Part shown: positions 22,160 through 33,030 of the stretch, piece after piece
Layout of the letters: each line of letters starts with the position of its first letter
Position numbering within the stretch: the first letter of the stretch is position 1
From: Sabellastarte sp. h YS-2021
Taxonomy: Eukaryota > Annelida > Polychaeta > Sabellida > Sabellidae
DNA length: 64,000 bases
Assembly (NCBI GenBank): GCA_964017235.1
Contig: OZ024928.1
Location: forward strand, 84,439,566 to 84,503,565
Direction: 5' to 3'
Notes under the pieces: model-generated
What the model was told of the DNA's origin: nothing
Database searches by the model: none
What the model saw: the letters and a program-made list of their open reading frames with translations, nothing else
Made by a program: the position numbers and the translations under genes

Positions 22160-25100
22160 ATATTGTCACCAAATTTGGTATGCAGGCTTATTGGGTCAGT
22201 AGCTTGCTTGGGATTGCTTTTGGCTGTTGTACCTCTTTTGCTTACTGAGTAATACTTAAGTACAGCTATTTTCAGTACCCATTGGTTTCCGTGCATTTAA
22301 GCCAAGATAATTAAAGATATTTTACTACAATTTTGAATACAAGATTGTTATGTCCATAGCTCGCTTGGTATTGCATTTGGGACTGATAGCTTTGTCAGTA
22401 CATGAGTAATAGCCATTTAGGTACTTCATTGTGTATTTTCAGTACTACTTTTGAGTAATTTGCTAATATCTCAGAAACCGTAAGAGATAGAGCGATTTCG
22501 ACAGAATTTTTGACTCACAGGGTATCTAAGGAATGTACTCTTTGCAATTTTCCAAAAATTTTCCCCTCCCCAAAAATGGCGGCCATTTTGAATTTTCGAA
22601 TTTTTGCCAAAAATGGCAAAACACAAATTTGCTTCTATCTCCTTAACCGTGCGAGATAGAGCGATTTCGTCGAAATTTTCGACCCACAGGGTATCTAAGG
22701 AATGTAATCTTTGCAATTTTCAAAAAATTTTCCCCTCCCCAAAAATGGCGGCCATTTTGAATTTTCGAATTTTTGCCAAAAATGGCAAAACACAAATTTG
22801 CTTCTATCTCCTTAACCGTGCGAGATAGAGCGATTTCGTCGAAATTTTCGACCCACAGGGTATCTAAGGAATGTAATCTTTGCAATTTTCAAAAAATTTT
22901 CCCCTCCCCAAAAATGGCGGCCATTTTGAATTTTCGAATTTTTGCCAAAAATGGCAAAACACAAATTTGCTTCTATCTCCTTAACCATGTGAGATAGAGC
23001 AATTTCGGCAAAATTTTCGACCCACAGGGTATCTAAGGAGTGTACTCTTGGTAATTTTTAAAAAATTTGCCCCTCCCCAAAAATGGCGGCCATTTTGAAT
23101 TTTAGAATTTTTGCCAAAAATGGCAAAACATAAATTTGCTTCTATCTCCTTAACCGTGCGAGATAGAGCGATTTCGTCGAAATTTTCGACCCACAGGGTA
23201 TCTAAGGAATGTAATCTTTGCAATTTTCAAAAAATTTTCCCCTCCCCAAAAATGGTGGCCATTTTGAATTTTCGAATTTTTACCAAAAATGGCAAAACAC
23301 TAATTTGCTTCTATCTCCTTAACCGTGCGAGATAGAGCGATTTCGTCGAAATTTTCGACCCACAGGGTATCTAAGGAATGTAATCTTTGCAATTTTCAAA
23401 AAATTTTCCCCTCCCCAAAAATGGCGGCCATTTTGAATTTTCGAATTTTTGCCAAAAATGCAAAACACAAATTTGCTTCTATCTCCTTAACCGTGCGAGA
23501 TAGAGCGATTTCGTCGAAATTTTCGACCCACAGGGTATCTGAGCATTATACTCTTGGTAATTTTTAAAAAATTTGCCCCTCCCCAAAAATGGCGGCCATT
23601 TTGAATTTTTGCCAAAAATGGCAAAACACAAATTTGCTTCTATCTCCTTAACCGTGTGAGATAGAGCAATTTCGGCAAAATTTTCAACCCACAGGGTATC
23701 TAAGGAGTGTACTCTTTGCAATTTTCCAAAAATTTTCCCCTCCCCAAAAATGGCCATTTTGAATTTTCGAATTTTTGCCAAAAATGGCAAAACACTAATT
23801 TGCTTCTATCTCCTTAACTGTGTGAGATAGAGCGATTTCGTCGAAATTTTCAACCCACAGGGTATCTAAGGAGTGTACTCTTTGCAATTTTCCAAAAATT
23901 TTCCCCTCCCAAAAATGGTGGCCATTTTGAATTTTTGCCAAAAATGGCAAAACACAAATTTGCTTCTATCTCCTTAACCGTGCGAGATAGAGCGATTTCG
24001 TCGAAATTTTCGACCCACAGGGTATCTAAGGAATGTAATCTTTACAATTTTCAAAAAATTTTCCCCTCCCCAAAAATGGCGGCCATTTTGAATTTTCGAA
24101 TTTTTGCCAAAAATGGCAAAACACAAATTTGCTTCTATCTCCTTAACCGTGCGAGATAGAGCGATTTCGTCGAAATTTTCGACCCACAGGGTATCTAAGG
24201 AATGTAATCTTTGCAATTTTCAAAAAATTTTCCCCTCCCCAAAAATGGCGGCCATTTTGAATTTTCGAATTTTTGCCAAAAATGGCAAAACACAAATTTG
24301 CTTCTATCTCCTTAACCATGTGAGATAGAGCAATTTCGGCAAAATTTTCGACCCACAGGGTATCTAAGGAGTGTACTCTTGGTAATTTTTAAAAAATTTG
24401 CCCCTCCCCAAAAATGGCGGCCATTTTGAATTTTAGAATTTTTGCCAAAAATGGCAAAACATAAATTTGCTTCTATCTCCTTAACCGTGCGAGATAGAGC
24501 GATTTCGTCGAAATTTTCGACCCACAGGGTATCTAAGGAATGTAATCTTTGCAATTTTCAAAAAATTTTCCCCTCCCCAAAAATGGCGGCCATTTTGAAT
24601 TTTCGAATTTTTGCCAAAAATGCAAAACACAAATTTGCTTCTATCTCCTTAACCGTGCGAGATAGAGCGATTTCGTCGAAATTTTCGACCCACAGGGTAT
24701 CTGAGCATTATACTCTTGGTAATTTTTTAAAAATTTGCCCCTCCCCAAAAATGGCGGCCATTTTGAATTTTTGAATTTTTGCCAAAAATGGCAAAACACA
24801 AATTTGCTTCTATCTCCTTAACCGTGTGAGATAGAGCAATTTCGGCAAAATTTTCAACCCACAGGGTATCTAAGGAGTGTACTCTTTGCAATTTTCCAAA
24901 AATTTTCCCCTCCCCAAAAATGGCCATTTTGAATTTTCGAATTTTTGCCAAAAATGGCAAAACACTAATTTGCTTCTATCTCCTTAACTGTGTGAGATAG
25001 AGCGATTTCGTCGAAATTTTCAACCCACAGGGTATCTAAGGAGTGTACTCTTTGCAATTTTCCAAAAATTTTCCCCTCCCAAAAATGGTGGCCATTTTGA

Positions 25101-26413
25101 ATTTTTGCCAAAAATGGCAAAACACAAATTTGCTTCTATCTCCTTAACCGTGCGAGATAGAGCGATTTCGTCGAAATTTTCGACCCACAGGGTATCTAAG
25201 GAATGTAATCTTTACAATTTTCAAAAAATTTTCCCCTCCCCAAAAATGGCGGCCATTTTGAATTTTCGAATTTTTGCCAAAAATGGCAAAACACAAATTT
25301 GCTTCTATCTCCTTAACTGTTTGAGATAGTGCGATTTCGTCAAAGATTTCGACCCACAGGGTATCTGAGCATTGTACTCTTGGTAATTTTTAAAAAATTT
25401 GCCCCTCCCCAAAAATGGCGGCCATTTTGAATTTTAGAATTTTTGCCAAAAATGGCAAAACACTAATTTGCTTCTATCTCCTTAACCGTGCGAGATAGAG
25501 CGATTTCGGCAAAATTTTCAACCCACAGGGTATCTAAGGAGTGTACTCTTTGCAATTTTCCAAAAATTTTCCCCTCCCCAAAAATGGCGGCCATTTTGAA
25601 TTTTTGCCAAAAATGGCAAAACACAAATTTGCTTCTATCTCCTTAACCGTGCGAGATAGAGCGATTTCGTCGAAATTTTCGACCCACAGGGTATTTAAGG
25701 AATGTAATCTTTGCAATTTTCAAAAAAATTTTCCCCTCCCCAAAAATGGCGGCCATTTTGAATTTTTGCCAAAAATGGCAAAACACAAATTTGCTTCTAT
25801 CTCCTTAACCGTGCGAGATAGAGCGATTTCGTCAAAATTTTCGACCCACAGGGTATCTAAGGAATGTAATCTTTGCAATTTTCAAAAAATTTTCCCCTCC
25901 CCAAAAATGGCGGCCATTTTGAATTTCGAATTTTTACCAACAATGGCAAAACACAAATTTGTTTCTATCTCCTTAACCGTGCGAGATAGAGCGATTTCGG
26001 CGAAATTTTCGACCCAAGGGGTATCTAAGAAATGTACTCTTTGCAATTTTCCAAAAATTTTCCCCTCCCCACATATGGCGGCCATTTTGAATTTTCGAAT
26101 TTTTGCCAAAAATGGAAAAACACAAACTGGCCTTAACCATGCAAAATAGAGTTATTTCGTTGAAATTTTCGACCCATAGGCTATCTAAGAAATGTACTCT
26201 TGGCAATTTTCAAAAAATTTTCCTTTTCCCAAAAATGGCGGCCATTTTGAATTTTCGAATTTTTGCCAAAAATAGATAAACAGGAATTTGCTTCTATCTT
26301 CTTAACAAAAGGTTGATAGGGTGGACATTACACATGATAATGTGTGTTCTTCTATGCTATCCTGTTTCTATTCATATGTCGCAGCTACAAGCAACAGGGC
26401 GTCCTATTTCTAG
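22160..26413 (+). mobile_element. Satellite-cored non-autonomous element, copy 3
   Basis: The leader has CACCAAATTTGGTATGCAGG and TGGGATTGCTTTTGGC monomers (22155-22450). An uninterrupted 169-bp array runs from 22455 to 26305. The common tail has hairpin ACACAT-GATA-ATGTGT (26330-26345) and ends GGGCGTCCTATTTCTAG at 26413. From about 25100 to the end it is nearly identical to 16690-17994, offset by about 8418 bp, including the tail. There is no coding capacity, and the start is approximate. Confidence 0.55.
22455..26305. repeat. 169-bp satellite array with higher-order structure (about 23 monomers)
   Basis: Monomer spacing is 169 bp (for example equivalent points at 22604, 22773 and 23111). 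A multi-monomer block repeats. Variants at 22981 and 23111 recur at 24312 and 24442 (1331 bp), and the one at 23935 recurs at 25105 (1170 bp). The second block lacks one monomer. Near-identity between blocks points to recent unequal exchange or replication slippage. Frames on both strands remain open but are not genes. Confidence 0.93.
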
Positions 26414-26810
26414 TTTTGACCTTTGGGGATGCTGATTGTCAGGTTTCTAAAACAGTATTTTAGAATTTACAACTGAGTCATCACTAATTTAATGAAAGGT
26501 GAAATAAATGGAAGCCAAAAAATAAGTGTGACTGATGTTTATATTACTTACATATAAACATTCTGCTACATAATTTTATGTAAGACAAACCAGTCCTCAC
26601 TACAAACCATGAGAAGGTAGAGAAGTGTTTGCTATTTGCAGTTTTGAAAACGATCATCCAATGGCCAAGAAAATTACTTCAGTCAGATGTGTTGAATTTG
26701 AAGTAATATGGGTTTGAAAACATCCAGACAGGTTAATTACATTTATAATGTGAAGATGCAAAGTATTTATTAAATTTATGACATAACAGTGGGTAGTGTT
26801 TGTGGTTTAG
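26414..26810 (+). other. PARP1 intron, no other feature
   Basis: AT-rich intron ending in the acceptor GTGTTTGTGGTTTAG. Confidence 0.6.
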
Positions 26811-26950
26811 GACAATGTCAGGATTTCCAAGAAAGAGTATGACTCTCAGCGGGCCAAGATGTATGGACCCCAAGACTTGTGGTATCATGTCGACTGCTTT
26901 GCAGAACACAGGGATGATCTAGGCTTTGGCACAGAGATGCCACCAACCAG
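26811..26950 (+). CDS. PARP1: PARP1 exon: second half of zinc finger 2
   Basis: A 140-nt exon in phase 0: D-N-V-R-I-S-K-K-E-Y, then G-P-Q-D-L-W-Y-H-V-D-C-F. The His and Cys complete the CCHC site of finger 2. It continues through E-H-R-D-D-L-G-F-G. It ends after P-P-T plus AG (phase 2) at donor GTAAAA. Finger 2 helps PARP1 recognise breaks together with finger 1. Both zinc ligand pairs are intact. Confidence 0.93.
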
Positions 26951-27299
26951 GTAAAATGTCAAATTTAATCAGGCAAATTAGTAAATCTAAAGCCAGATAA
27001 ACCCAGTAAATAATGAATAGTAGTGCTGTGGAAGACTTGGTTCCTACCATGTTTAATTTGTCTTATAAAAATAGTAAATAAAATGGAAAATGTCACATTG
27101 GTATGTGCACTTCAGATTCTAGTACAGTCATTTTTATCTCCCGCCGGGCTAAAGCCCGGGAGGGAGATTATGAAATGATGTCTGTGTGTGCGTGCGTGTG
27201 TGCGTTAGTTAGTCATGCAGATTTCTCCAAAACTACTACAGCTACAGATTTTTTGTAAATTAATTGTCCCAATGAATTTTCATGCCCTTGAAAATTTTT

Positions 27300-28430
27300 T
27301 TGGTTTTATTGACTTAGGCCTAAAGATAAGTGAGTAATAGCAATCTTAGCTACTTTGAGTAAAGGGCTCATAACTCAAAAACTATTGCAGTAACAACTTT
27401 TTCTTCAAATATGTTGTTCAGCTACTTTGTCCTTAGCTATAAGATGGTACATAGTTTGGGGTCCCATTGCATGCCATAACTGAGTAATAGCTATTTTCTC
27501 ATTTGTAGCTAAATAACAGAAGAAGTAAATGTCAAATATCTTCAAAAGTATTAAAGTTGGGGAAATCTTTTCAAATATGTTGTCCATCTACTTTTTGGTA
27601 AGCTATGACATAGTAAAGTTTCAGATCTGTTGCACCTTGGATAGCTGAGTAATAGCTACTTTGAAATTCTGATTGTTGAGTAAAGCTATTTGTAACTAAA
27701 AAAGTATTGCAGTTAGAGTGTTTTCCTAAAATATGTTGTTCACCTACTTTGTTCTTAGCTATAAGATGGTACATAGTTTGGGGTTCTATTGCTTGCCATA
27801 AGTGAGTAATAGCTATTTCCTCATTTGTAGCTAAATAACAGAAGAAGTAAATGTCAGATATCTTCAAAAGTATTAAAGTTGGGGAAATCTTTTCAAATAT
27901 GTTGTCCATCTACTTTTTGGTAAGCTATGATATAGTAAAGTTTCAGACCTGTTGCACCTTGGATAGCTGAGTAATAGCTACTTTGAAATTCTGACTGTTG
28001 AGTAAAGCCATTGTAACTCCAAAACTATTGCAGTTACAGCTTTTTCTTCAAATATGTTGTGCAGCTACTTTGTCCTTAACTATAAGATGGTATGTATTTT
28101 GGGGTTGTATTGCATGCCATAAGTGAGTAATAGCTATTTTCTTATTTGTAGCAAAATAACAACATAAGTAAATGTCAAATATCTTCAAAAGTATTAAAGT
28201 TAGGGAAATATTTTCAAATATGTTATTCATCTAGTTTTTGATAACCTATCACATAGTAAAGTTTCAGACCTGTTGCACATTGGATAGCCGAGTAATACCT
28301 ACTTTGAAATTGTGACTGTAGGGTAAATGCATATAGTTTGGGGTTCTATTGCATGCCATAAGTGAGTAATAGCTATTTTCTTATTTGTGGCAAAATAATG
28401 ACATAATTTTTCTCAAATAACTGCTTCATC
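27300..28430. repeat. ~160-bp monomers in ~321-bp dimers
   Basis: Blocks containing TTCAAATATGTTGTCCATCT and TTTGGGGTTCTATTGCATGCC alternate. Equivalent points near 27587, 27909 and 28230 are about 321 bp apart. The blocks share GAGTAATAGCTACTTTGAA with the 155-bp satellite, so they are distant relatives. Confidence 0.82.
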
Positions 28431-29206
28431 TACTTTTGGGAGAGCTTTCACATGGTGAAGTTTCAGACCCATAGCTAATTATTCACCTACTCAAAATGAG
28501 TAAATGATAATTATCTATAAAAGTATTGCGGATATCCAATTTTTATCAAATAACTCATTCATCTACTTTTGGGAGAGCTTTCACATGGTAAAGTTCCAGA
28601 CCCATAGCTAATTACTCACCTACTCAAAATGAGTAAATGTGAATTATCCCTAAAAGTATTGCAGATATCCAATTTTTCTCAAATAACTCATTCACCTACT
28701 TTTGGAAGAGCTTTCACTTGGTGAAGTTTCAGACCCGTAGCTAATTATTCACCTACTCAAAATGAGTAAATGCTAATTATCTCTAAAAGTATTGTGGATA
28801 TCCAATTTTTATCAAATTACTCGTTCATCTACTTTTGGGAGAGCTTTCACATGGTGAAGTTCCAGACCCGTAGCTAATTACTCACCTACTCAAAATGAGT
28901 AAATGTAAATTATCCCTAAAAGTATTGGGGATATCCAATTTTTCTTAAATAACTCATTCACCTACTTTTGGGAGAGCTTTCACATGGTGAAGTTCCAGAC
29001 CCGTAGCTAATTACTCACCTACTCAAAATGAGTAAATGTGAATTATCTGTAAAAGTATCGCAGATATCCAATTTTTCTCAAATAACTCATTCACCTACTT
29101 TTGGGAGAGCTTTTACTTGGTGAGGTTTCAGACCCATAGCTAATTATTCACCTACTCAAAATGAGTAAATGTGAATTATCTCTAAAAGTATTGGGGGATA
29201 TCCAAT
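28430..29206. repeat. ~133-bp satellite array, left of DIRS-A
   Basis: About 6 units with CTACTTTTGGGAGAGCTTTC, GACCCGTAGCTAATTA and CTACTCAAAATGAGTAAATG, about 133 bp apart. The array is cut at TATCCAATTTTTAT by DIRS-A and resumes at 34785. Confidence 0.9.
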
Positions 29207-29224
29207 TTTTATTGCATAAAAACG

Positions 29225-29394
29225 TACTTACATAATCCCAACAGAAGCTTACGTGACCTACCGTGACCTACCGTTCGGTCAAGGACACAGACAATGTGTC
29301 TCGCCATTTTTTTTACTGAAAGTACACACGTAAACCCCAGCGGGCACCTGCTGGAGGTTATATCTCCACTGTAAGTTGTCATTCTTATTTTGAC
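29225..29394 (+). repeat. DIRS-A left inverted terminal repeat
   Basis: It starts TACTTACATAATCCCAAC and ends ...TTCTTATTTTGAC. It is inverted-complementary to 34568-34737 with very few mismatches. About 12-18 nt of left-specific sequence (ATTGCATAAAAACG) lies outside it. Confidence 0.92.
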
Positions 29395-29444
29395 CGCCGT
29401 CAAGTACACACGCGTTCTTTTCGGATCTTCAAAGATTTTTTACC

Positions 29445-30989
29445 ATGTCCGAAAAACAAAGGAAATGCTCCATTTGTGCAGGTGATATGTTGCCTTGGGA
29501 CAACCATCAGGCCTGTTTAAAATGCAGAAACGACAAGAAAGGGAAGGATAAGTGTGTGATTGGTAAGGAAAGTGACTGTACTATTTGTGCTGGTGCTTTG
29601 AAAATTCCTCATAGAAAGAAATCTTCAAAAACTAAAGTTTCTGACAAGTTTGATGACTCGCTGTTGGATGAGCCAACTCCTTCAAAGTCCTCAACTTCCT
29701 CCACTTCTACTCCTGATTCATCTCTTCAGGAGATGTTAAAGGCTATGAATTCTCAGTTATCTTCCCTGGCTTCTCAATTTGAGGAGTTTAAGCGCAGGGA
29801 TAAACCTTCAGCTTCCAAAACAACTCTTCCACACTCTCAGGAGCAGGGTATGTGTGCCCCTGCCTCCCAGAGCAGACCAGTCCCCTCAGAGGGGGAATTA
29901 TCTGATGAGGAATCATCTTTACCTGCTACGAAACGCCATAGATCCAGGTCTCCTCAGGGTGATTCAGACACTCATTCCCAGGAATTAGATCCTTCCTATG
30001 TGGAAATGCTCAATGCCATCAGAAATCTGTTGGATTTAGAGGTACCACAAGTAGAGTGCCTTGTGGCTCCCTCTGCATTCTCTAAGAAACCTTCTAAGCA
30101 GGTGGTCAGAAAACAGAATTTGGCGTTACCTCCTGTTCAAGATATACAGTCCATGTGGGACTATAGATACAGAAAGGCCACTGGAACAACAGTAAAAGAC
30201 AAGTCTAGCTCTGAATCTCTATCTCAGGGACAGTTTTTGGCCTTTGAGAGGCCTGACATGATTTATTACACCACTTCTCCTCAAAATACTCCTCTGAAAG
30301 CTCCTAAACTTCCTGACTCATACTTCAACATAGCTAAAGTAAAGTCTTTGTCATCTTCAATCTCTGTACCTTCCAAGCAGTTTATTGTACAGGAGACAGT
30401 TTGCAGAGAAAATGTTCAAATCCTGGGCCATGTTGTATGGTTTAAAATGGCTATTGAGGAACTCAACAATAGGATCCAGGAGTTAGCTACTGAGATCAAA
30501 TGTTCAGAAGATCTGGAAACCATCAGGGAATCAGCAGATCTCATGATCAAATACTCTCAACTCCAGGCTTCTGTCACATCTTCCTTAGAAATAGCTCTGG
30601 ATACAGTCCTCAAGCAGAATATGACTCTGGCATGCAATATGCTCCTTGCAAGGAGAGACAGCTTATTGAAGGACTGCAGCTCAAAATTAGGTCCTAAGGA
30701 CTTGGCGAGCTTGCGTACAGATCATTTTGACCAACAGGAGGTCTTCAACTCGGATATTTTATCCCAGGTTGAGGATAACATGATCAAAAGATTGTCAATA
30801 ATGAAGGAATCTGATTCCAAGTCATACAGAGACTCTGTGAAGAATTTCGATTTCGGGAGATCTTCACATCCAAAGCCCTCACAGGAAGGTAACAGGTCGT
30901 TTCGTGACAAACAAACACAGCAAAATTCAACCTATGGCCACTTCTCTGCGCGCGCATCGCGAGGAGGCAGAGGTGGAAAGAGGAAGTGA
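29445..30989 (+). CDS. DIRS-A gag-like protein (514 aa)
   Basis: Putative structural (Gag) protein of the DIRS element, expected to package element RNA. The ATG lies about 50 nt after the left ITR and is the first in frame. The N-terminus carries a Cys/His cluster: C8, C11, H21, C24, C27, C37, C45, C48. The D-x-H-x-x-C-x-x-C-R core also occurs in DIRS-B. A Ser/Pro-rich low-complexity region (about 65-170) follows, then an alpha-helical part (about 330-450) with A-R-R-D-S-L-L-K and S-L-R-T-D. The end is basic and Gly/Arg-rich (S-R-G-G-R-G-G-K-R-K). It stops at a UGA followed by C. The recombinase frame is in the same phase directly afterwards. Confidence 0.85.
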   Translation: MSEKQRKCSICAGDMLPWDNHQACLKCRNDKKGKDKCVIGKESDCTICAGALKIPHRKKSSKTKVSDKFDDSLLDEPTPSKSSTSSTSTPDSSLQEMLKAMNSQLSSLASQFEEFKRRDKPSASKTTLPHSQEQGMCAPASQSRPVPSEGELSDEESSLPATKRHRSRSPQGDSDTHSQELDPSYVEMLNAIRNLLDLEVPQVECLVAPSAFSKKPSKQVVRKQNLALPPVQDIQSMWDYRYRKATGTTVKDKSSSESLSQGQFLAFERPDMIYYTTSPQNTPLKAPKLPDSYFNIAKVKSLSSSISVPSKQFIVQETVCRENVQILGHVVWFKMAIEELNNRIQELATEIKCSEDLETIRESADLMIKYSQLQASVTSSLEIALDTVLKQNMTLACNMLLARRDSLLKDCSSKLGPKDLASLRTDHFDQQEVFNSDILSQVEDNMIKRLSIMKESDSKSYRDSVKNFDFGRSSHPKPSQEGNRSFRDKQTQQNSTYGHFSARASRGGRGGKRK

Positions 30990-33030
30990 CTTCCCAGGGG
31001 CAAGATTGCGGACTTTTTGGCAGGTATGGTCAAAAAACCACGCCCATCCCAGAGTAGTAAGTTTACTGCAACATGGCTATCGCCTAGACTTCAAGTTTCT
31101 TCCAAAATTGTCGAAAATTCCGCTCATTTTGAGCGAATATCACAACAAAAACAAAGATGGCGCCCTCCAAGAGGCAGTTCAGGCCATGCTTACAAAAAAG
31201 GCGATAGTTCCTGTCAAAAAACTCACTACTCTGGGATATTACAGCAGACTTTTTCTGGTTCCAAAACCCATGAATCGTTGGCGACCAGTAATAGATCTAA
31301 GTATGTTAAACCTTCATTTACATGTACTGACATTCAAGATGGAAACAGCCGAATCTATCAGGAAATCGATTCGAAAAGGGGAGTGGGTCATCTCGATAGA
31401 CCTCACAGACGCTTATTTCCATGTTCCAATACATCCACAATCTCAAAAATATCTGAGATTTCAGACCAAAAAAGGGGTTTTTCAGTTTCAAGCTCTTCCT
31501 TTTGGTGTCGCGACAGCTCCCCTAGAGTTCACTCGCATTGTCAAAGAGGTCAAACTCATAGCTCAAGCCAGGAACCTCAGAATCCATCAATATCTGGACG
31601 ACTGGCTTCTTCGGTCACCATCAAAAGATCAATGTCTCAAAGATTCGGAAAAGTTAGTTCAATTGGTCCAAGAACTAGGCTGGCTTATCAATTTTCAAAA
31701 ATCGGAATTGATACCCACGCAAAAACTGGATTTTCTGGGCTATCATTTCGACCTTCAGAGGGGTCTAGTGTTCCCAACCCAGAAGAAACTCGATCGGCTA
31801 AACGCTCAGACTGTTTCCATCAGAAAGTCATTAGTCTTGACTCCAAGAAAGCTCATGTCGCTCATAGGGACTTTAGCTTCCTTGGAAAAAACAGTGCCAC
31901 TAGGAAGGTTACACATGAGACCTTTCCAGTGGTACCTAAAGTCGCACTGGAAGTTTCCCCAGTCGTTGGACATAAGGATTCCAGTAACAGGAAATTTCCT
32001 GAAGCACCTAAAGTGGTGGGAGGATATCAAAAATCTCATGGCAGGTGCTCCTATCCATCCTCAGGTACACAACACACTGGTGTTTACAGATGCCTCACAA
32101 AAAGGCTGGGGAGCTCACTTAAACGAGATAGTGTTAAGTGGTCTCTGGTCAAACAAGGAAGCCCAGCTCCACATCAATGTATTGGAGCTAAAAGCTGTTC
32201 TTCTAGCCCTAAAGGGCTTTCAGGAACACTTACAAGGTCAAACAGTGCTCATTTGTTCAGACAACAGCACAGTAGTAGCTTATCTGAACAAAGAAGGAGG
32301 CACACATTCCATAGAGATGTGTGCTCTTATCTGGAGAATTCTTGCATTCACAAATTCCAGAAGAATCCAGATAAGGGCAAGACACGTACCTGGATCCCTA
32401 AACGTCATAGCAGACTCTCTATCACGAAGGGACAAGGTCATACAGACGGAGTGGTCACTTCACCAACAGATATTCAACCAAATTTGCAAAGTTTGGCACA
32501 CACCAATGGTAGATCTTTTTGCAACTCATCTAAATTACAAACTTCCAATTTATGTATCTCCTGTCCCAGACAGAAAGGCTTGGAAAATAGATGCATTGAA
32601 TATCTGTTGGGAAGGCCTAGACGGCTATGTCTTCTGTCCAGTAGCCATCCTGCCACAAGTAATTCAAAAAATAATAACATACCCATGCAGGATGATAGTA
32701 CTGGCTCCAGGGTGGCCAGGGATGCCATGGTTTTGGGATCTGGTGGATCTCTCGACCAGGGTACCCCTACAGCTCCCTCACTGGAAGACACTTCTGAAGC
32801 AGCCACATTCCAACAGGTTCCACAACAACGTGGAGTACCTGAATCTACATGTGTGGCTTCTGGATTCCAGGAATCCAATTCTGGAAGATTCTCATCTGAG
32901 GTGGCAGAAAGAATTAAGGCACCTCAGAGGGAATCCTCAAGAAAAGTCTATCAATCAAGGTGGACCATTTATGGGCAATGGTGCACAGAGAATAAGGTGG
33001 ACATCACCTCAACAGCTGTTCCCCAGGTAG
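30904..33030 (+). CDS. DIRS-A reverse transcriptase / RNase H / methyltransferase-like ORF (708 aa)
   Basis: Copies element RNA to DNA. The RT domain spans about 60-260, with S-I-D-L-T-D-A-Y-F-H-V and the catalytic Y230-L-D-D233. RNase H spans about 390-510, with D396, E428, D453 and D504. The DAM-like methyltransferase segment is typical of DIRS elements and lies at about 530-640 (V-D-L-F-A-T-H, A-P-G-W-P-G-M-P-W-F). The frame is +1 relative to gag and overlaps its last 86 nt. The frame opens with a non-ATG codon; its first ATG is 30934. The true N-terminus and mode of initiation (frameshift or internal start) are unknown. The distal two thirds are also open in the recombinase frame. Confidence 0.9.
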   Translation: MTNKHSKIQPMATSLRAHREEAEVERGSDFPGARLRTFWQVWSKNHAHPRVVSLLQHGYRLDFKFLPKLSKIPLILSEYHNKNKDGALQEAVQAMLTKKAIVPVKKLTTLGYYSRLFLVPKPMNRWRPVIDLSMLNLHLHVLTFKMETAESIRKSIRKGEWVISIDLTDAYFHVPIHPQSQKYLRFQTKKGVFQFQALPFGVATAPLEFTRIVKEVKLIAQARNLRIHQYLDDWLLRSPSKDQCLKDSEKLVQLVQELGWLINFQKSELIPTQKLDFLGYHFDLQRGLVFPTQKKLDRLNAQTVSIRKSLVLTPRKLMSLIGTLASLEKTVPLGRLHMRPFQWYLKSHWKFPQSLDIRIPVTGNFLKHLKWWEDIKNLMAGAPIHPQVHNTLVFTDASQKGWGAHLNEIVLSGLWSNKEAQLHINVLELKAVLLALKGFQEHLQGQTVLICSDNSTVVAYLNKEGGTHSIEMCALIWRILAFTNSRRIQIRARHVPGSLNVIADSLSRRDKVIQTEWSLHQQIFNQICKVWHTPMVDLFATHLNYKLPIYVSPVPDRKAWKIDALNICWEGLDGYVFCPVAILPQVIQKIITYPCRMIVLAPGWPGMPWFWDLVDLSTRVPLQLPHWKTLLKQPHSNRFHNNVEYLNLHVWLLDSRNPILEDSHLRWQKELRHLRGNPQEKSINQGGPFMGNGAQRIRWTSPQQLFPR

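Noticed and set aside
22471-26206. ORFs with M-Q-R-L-H-S-L-D-T-L-W-V-E-N and M-P-K-M-A-K-H-K-F type starts
   Set aside because: Same satellite on either strand. Repetition with a non-coding period of 169 argues against a protein family.
22455-26305. CRISPR array
   Set aside because: Repeats are contiguous satellites without unique spacers, in a eukaryotic intron, and no cas genes are present.
31806-32878. Minus-strand ORFs inside DIRS-A (77 and 134 codons)
   Set aside because: Antisense shadows of the RT/recombinase overlap.
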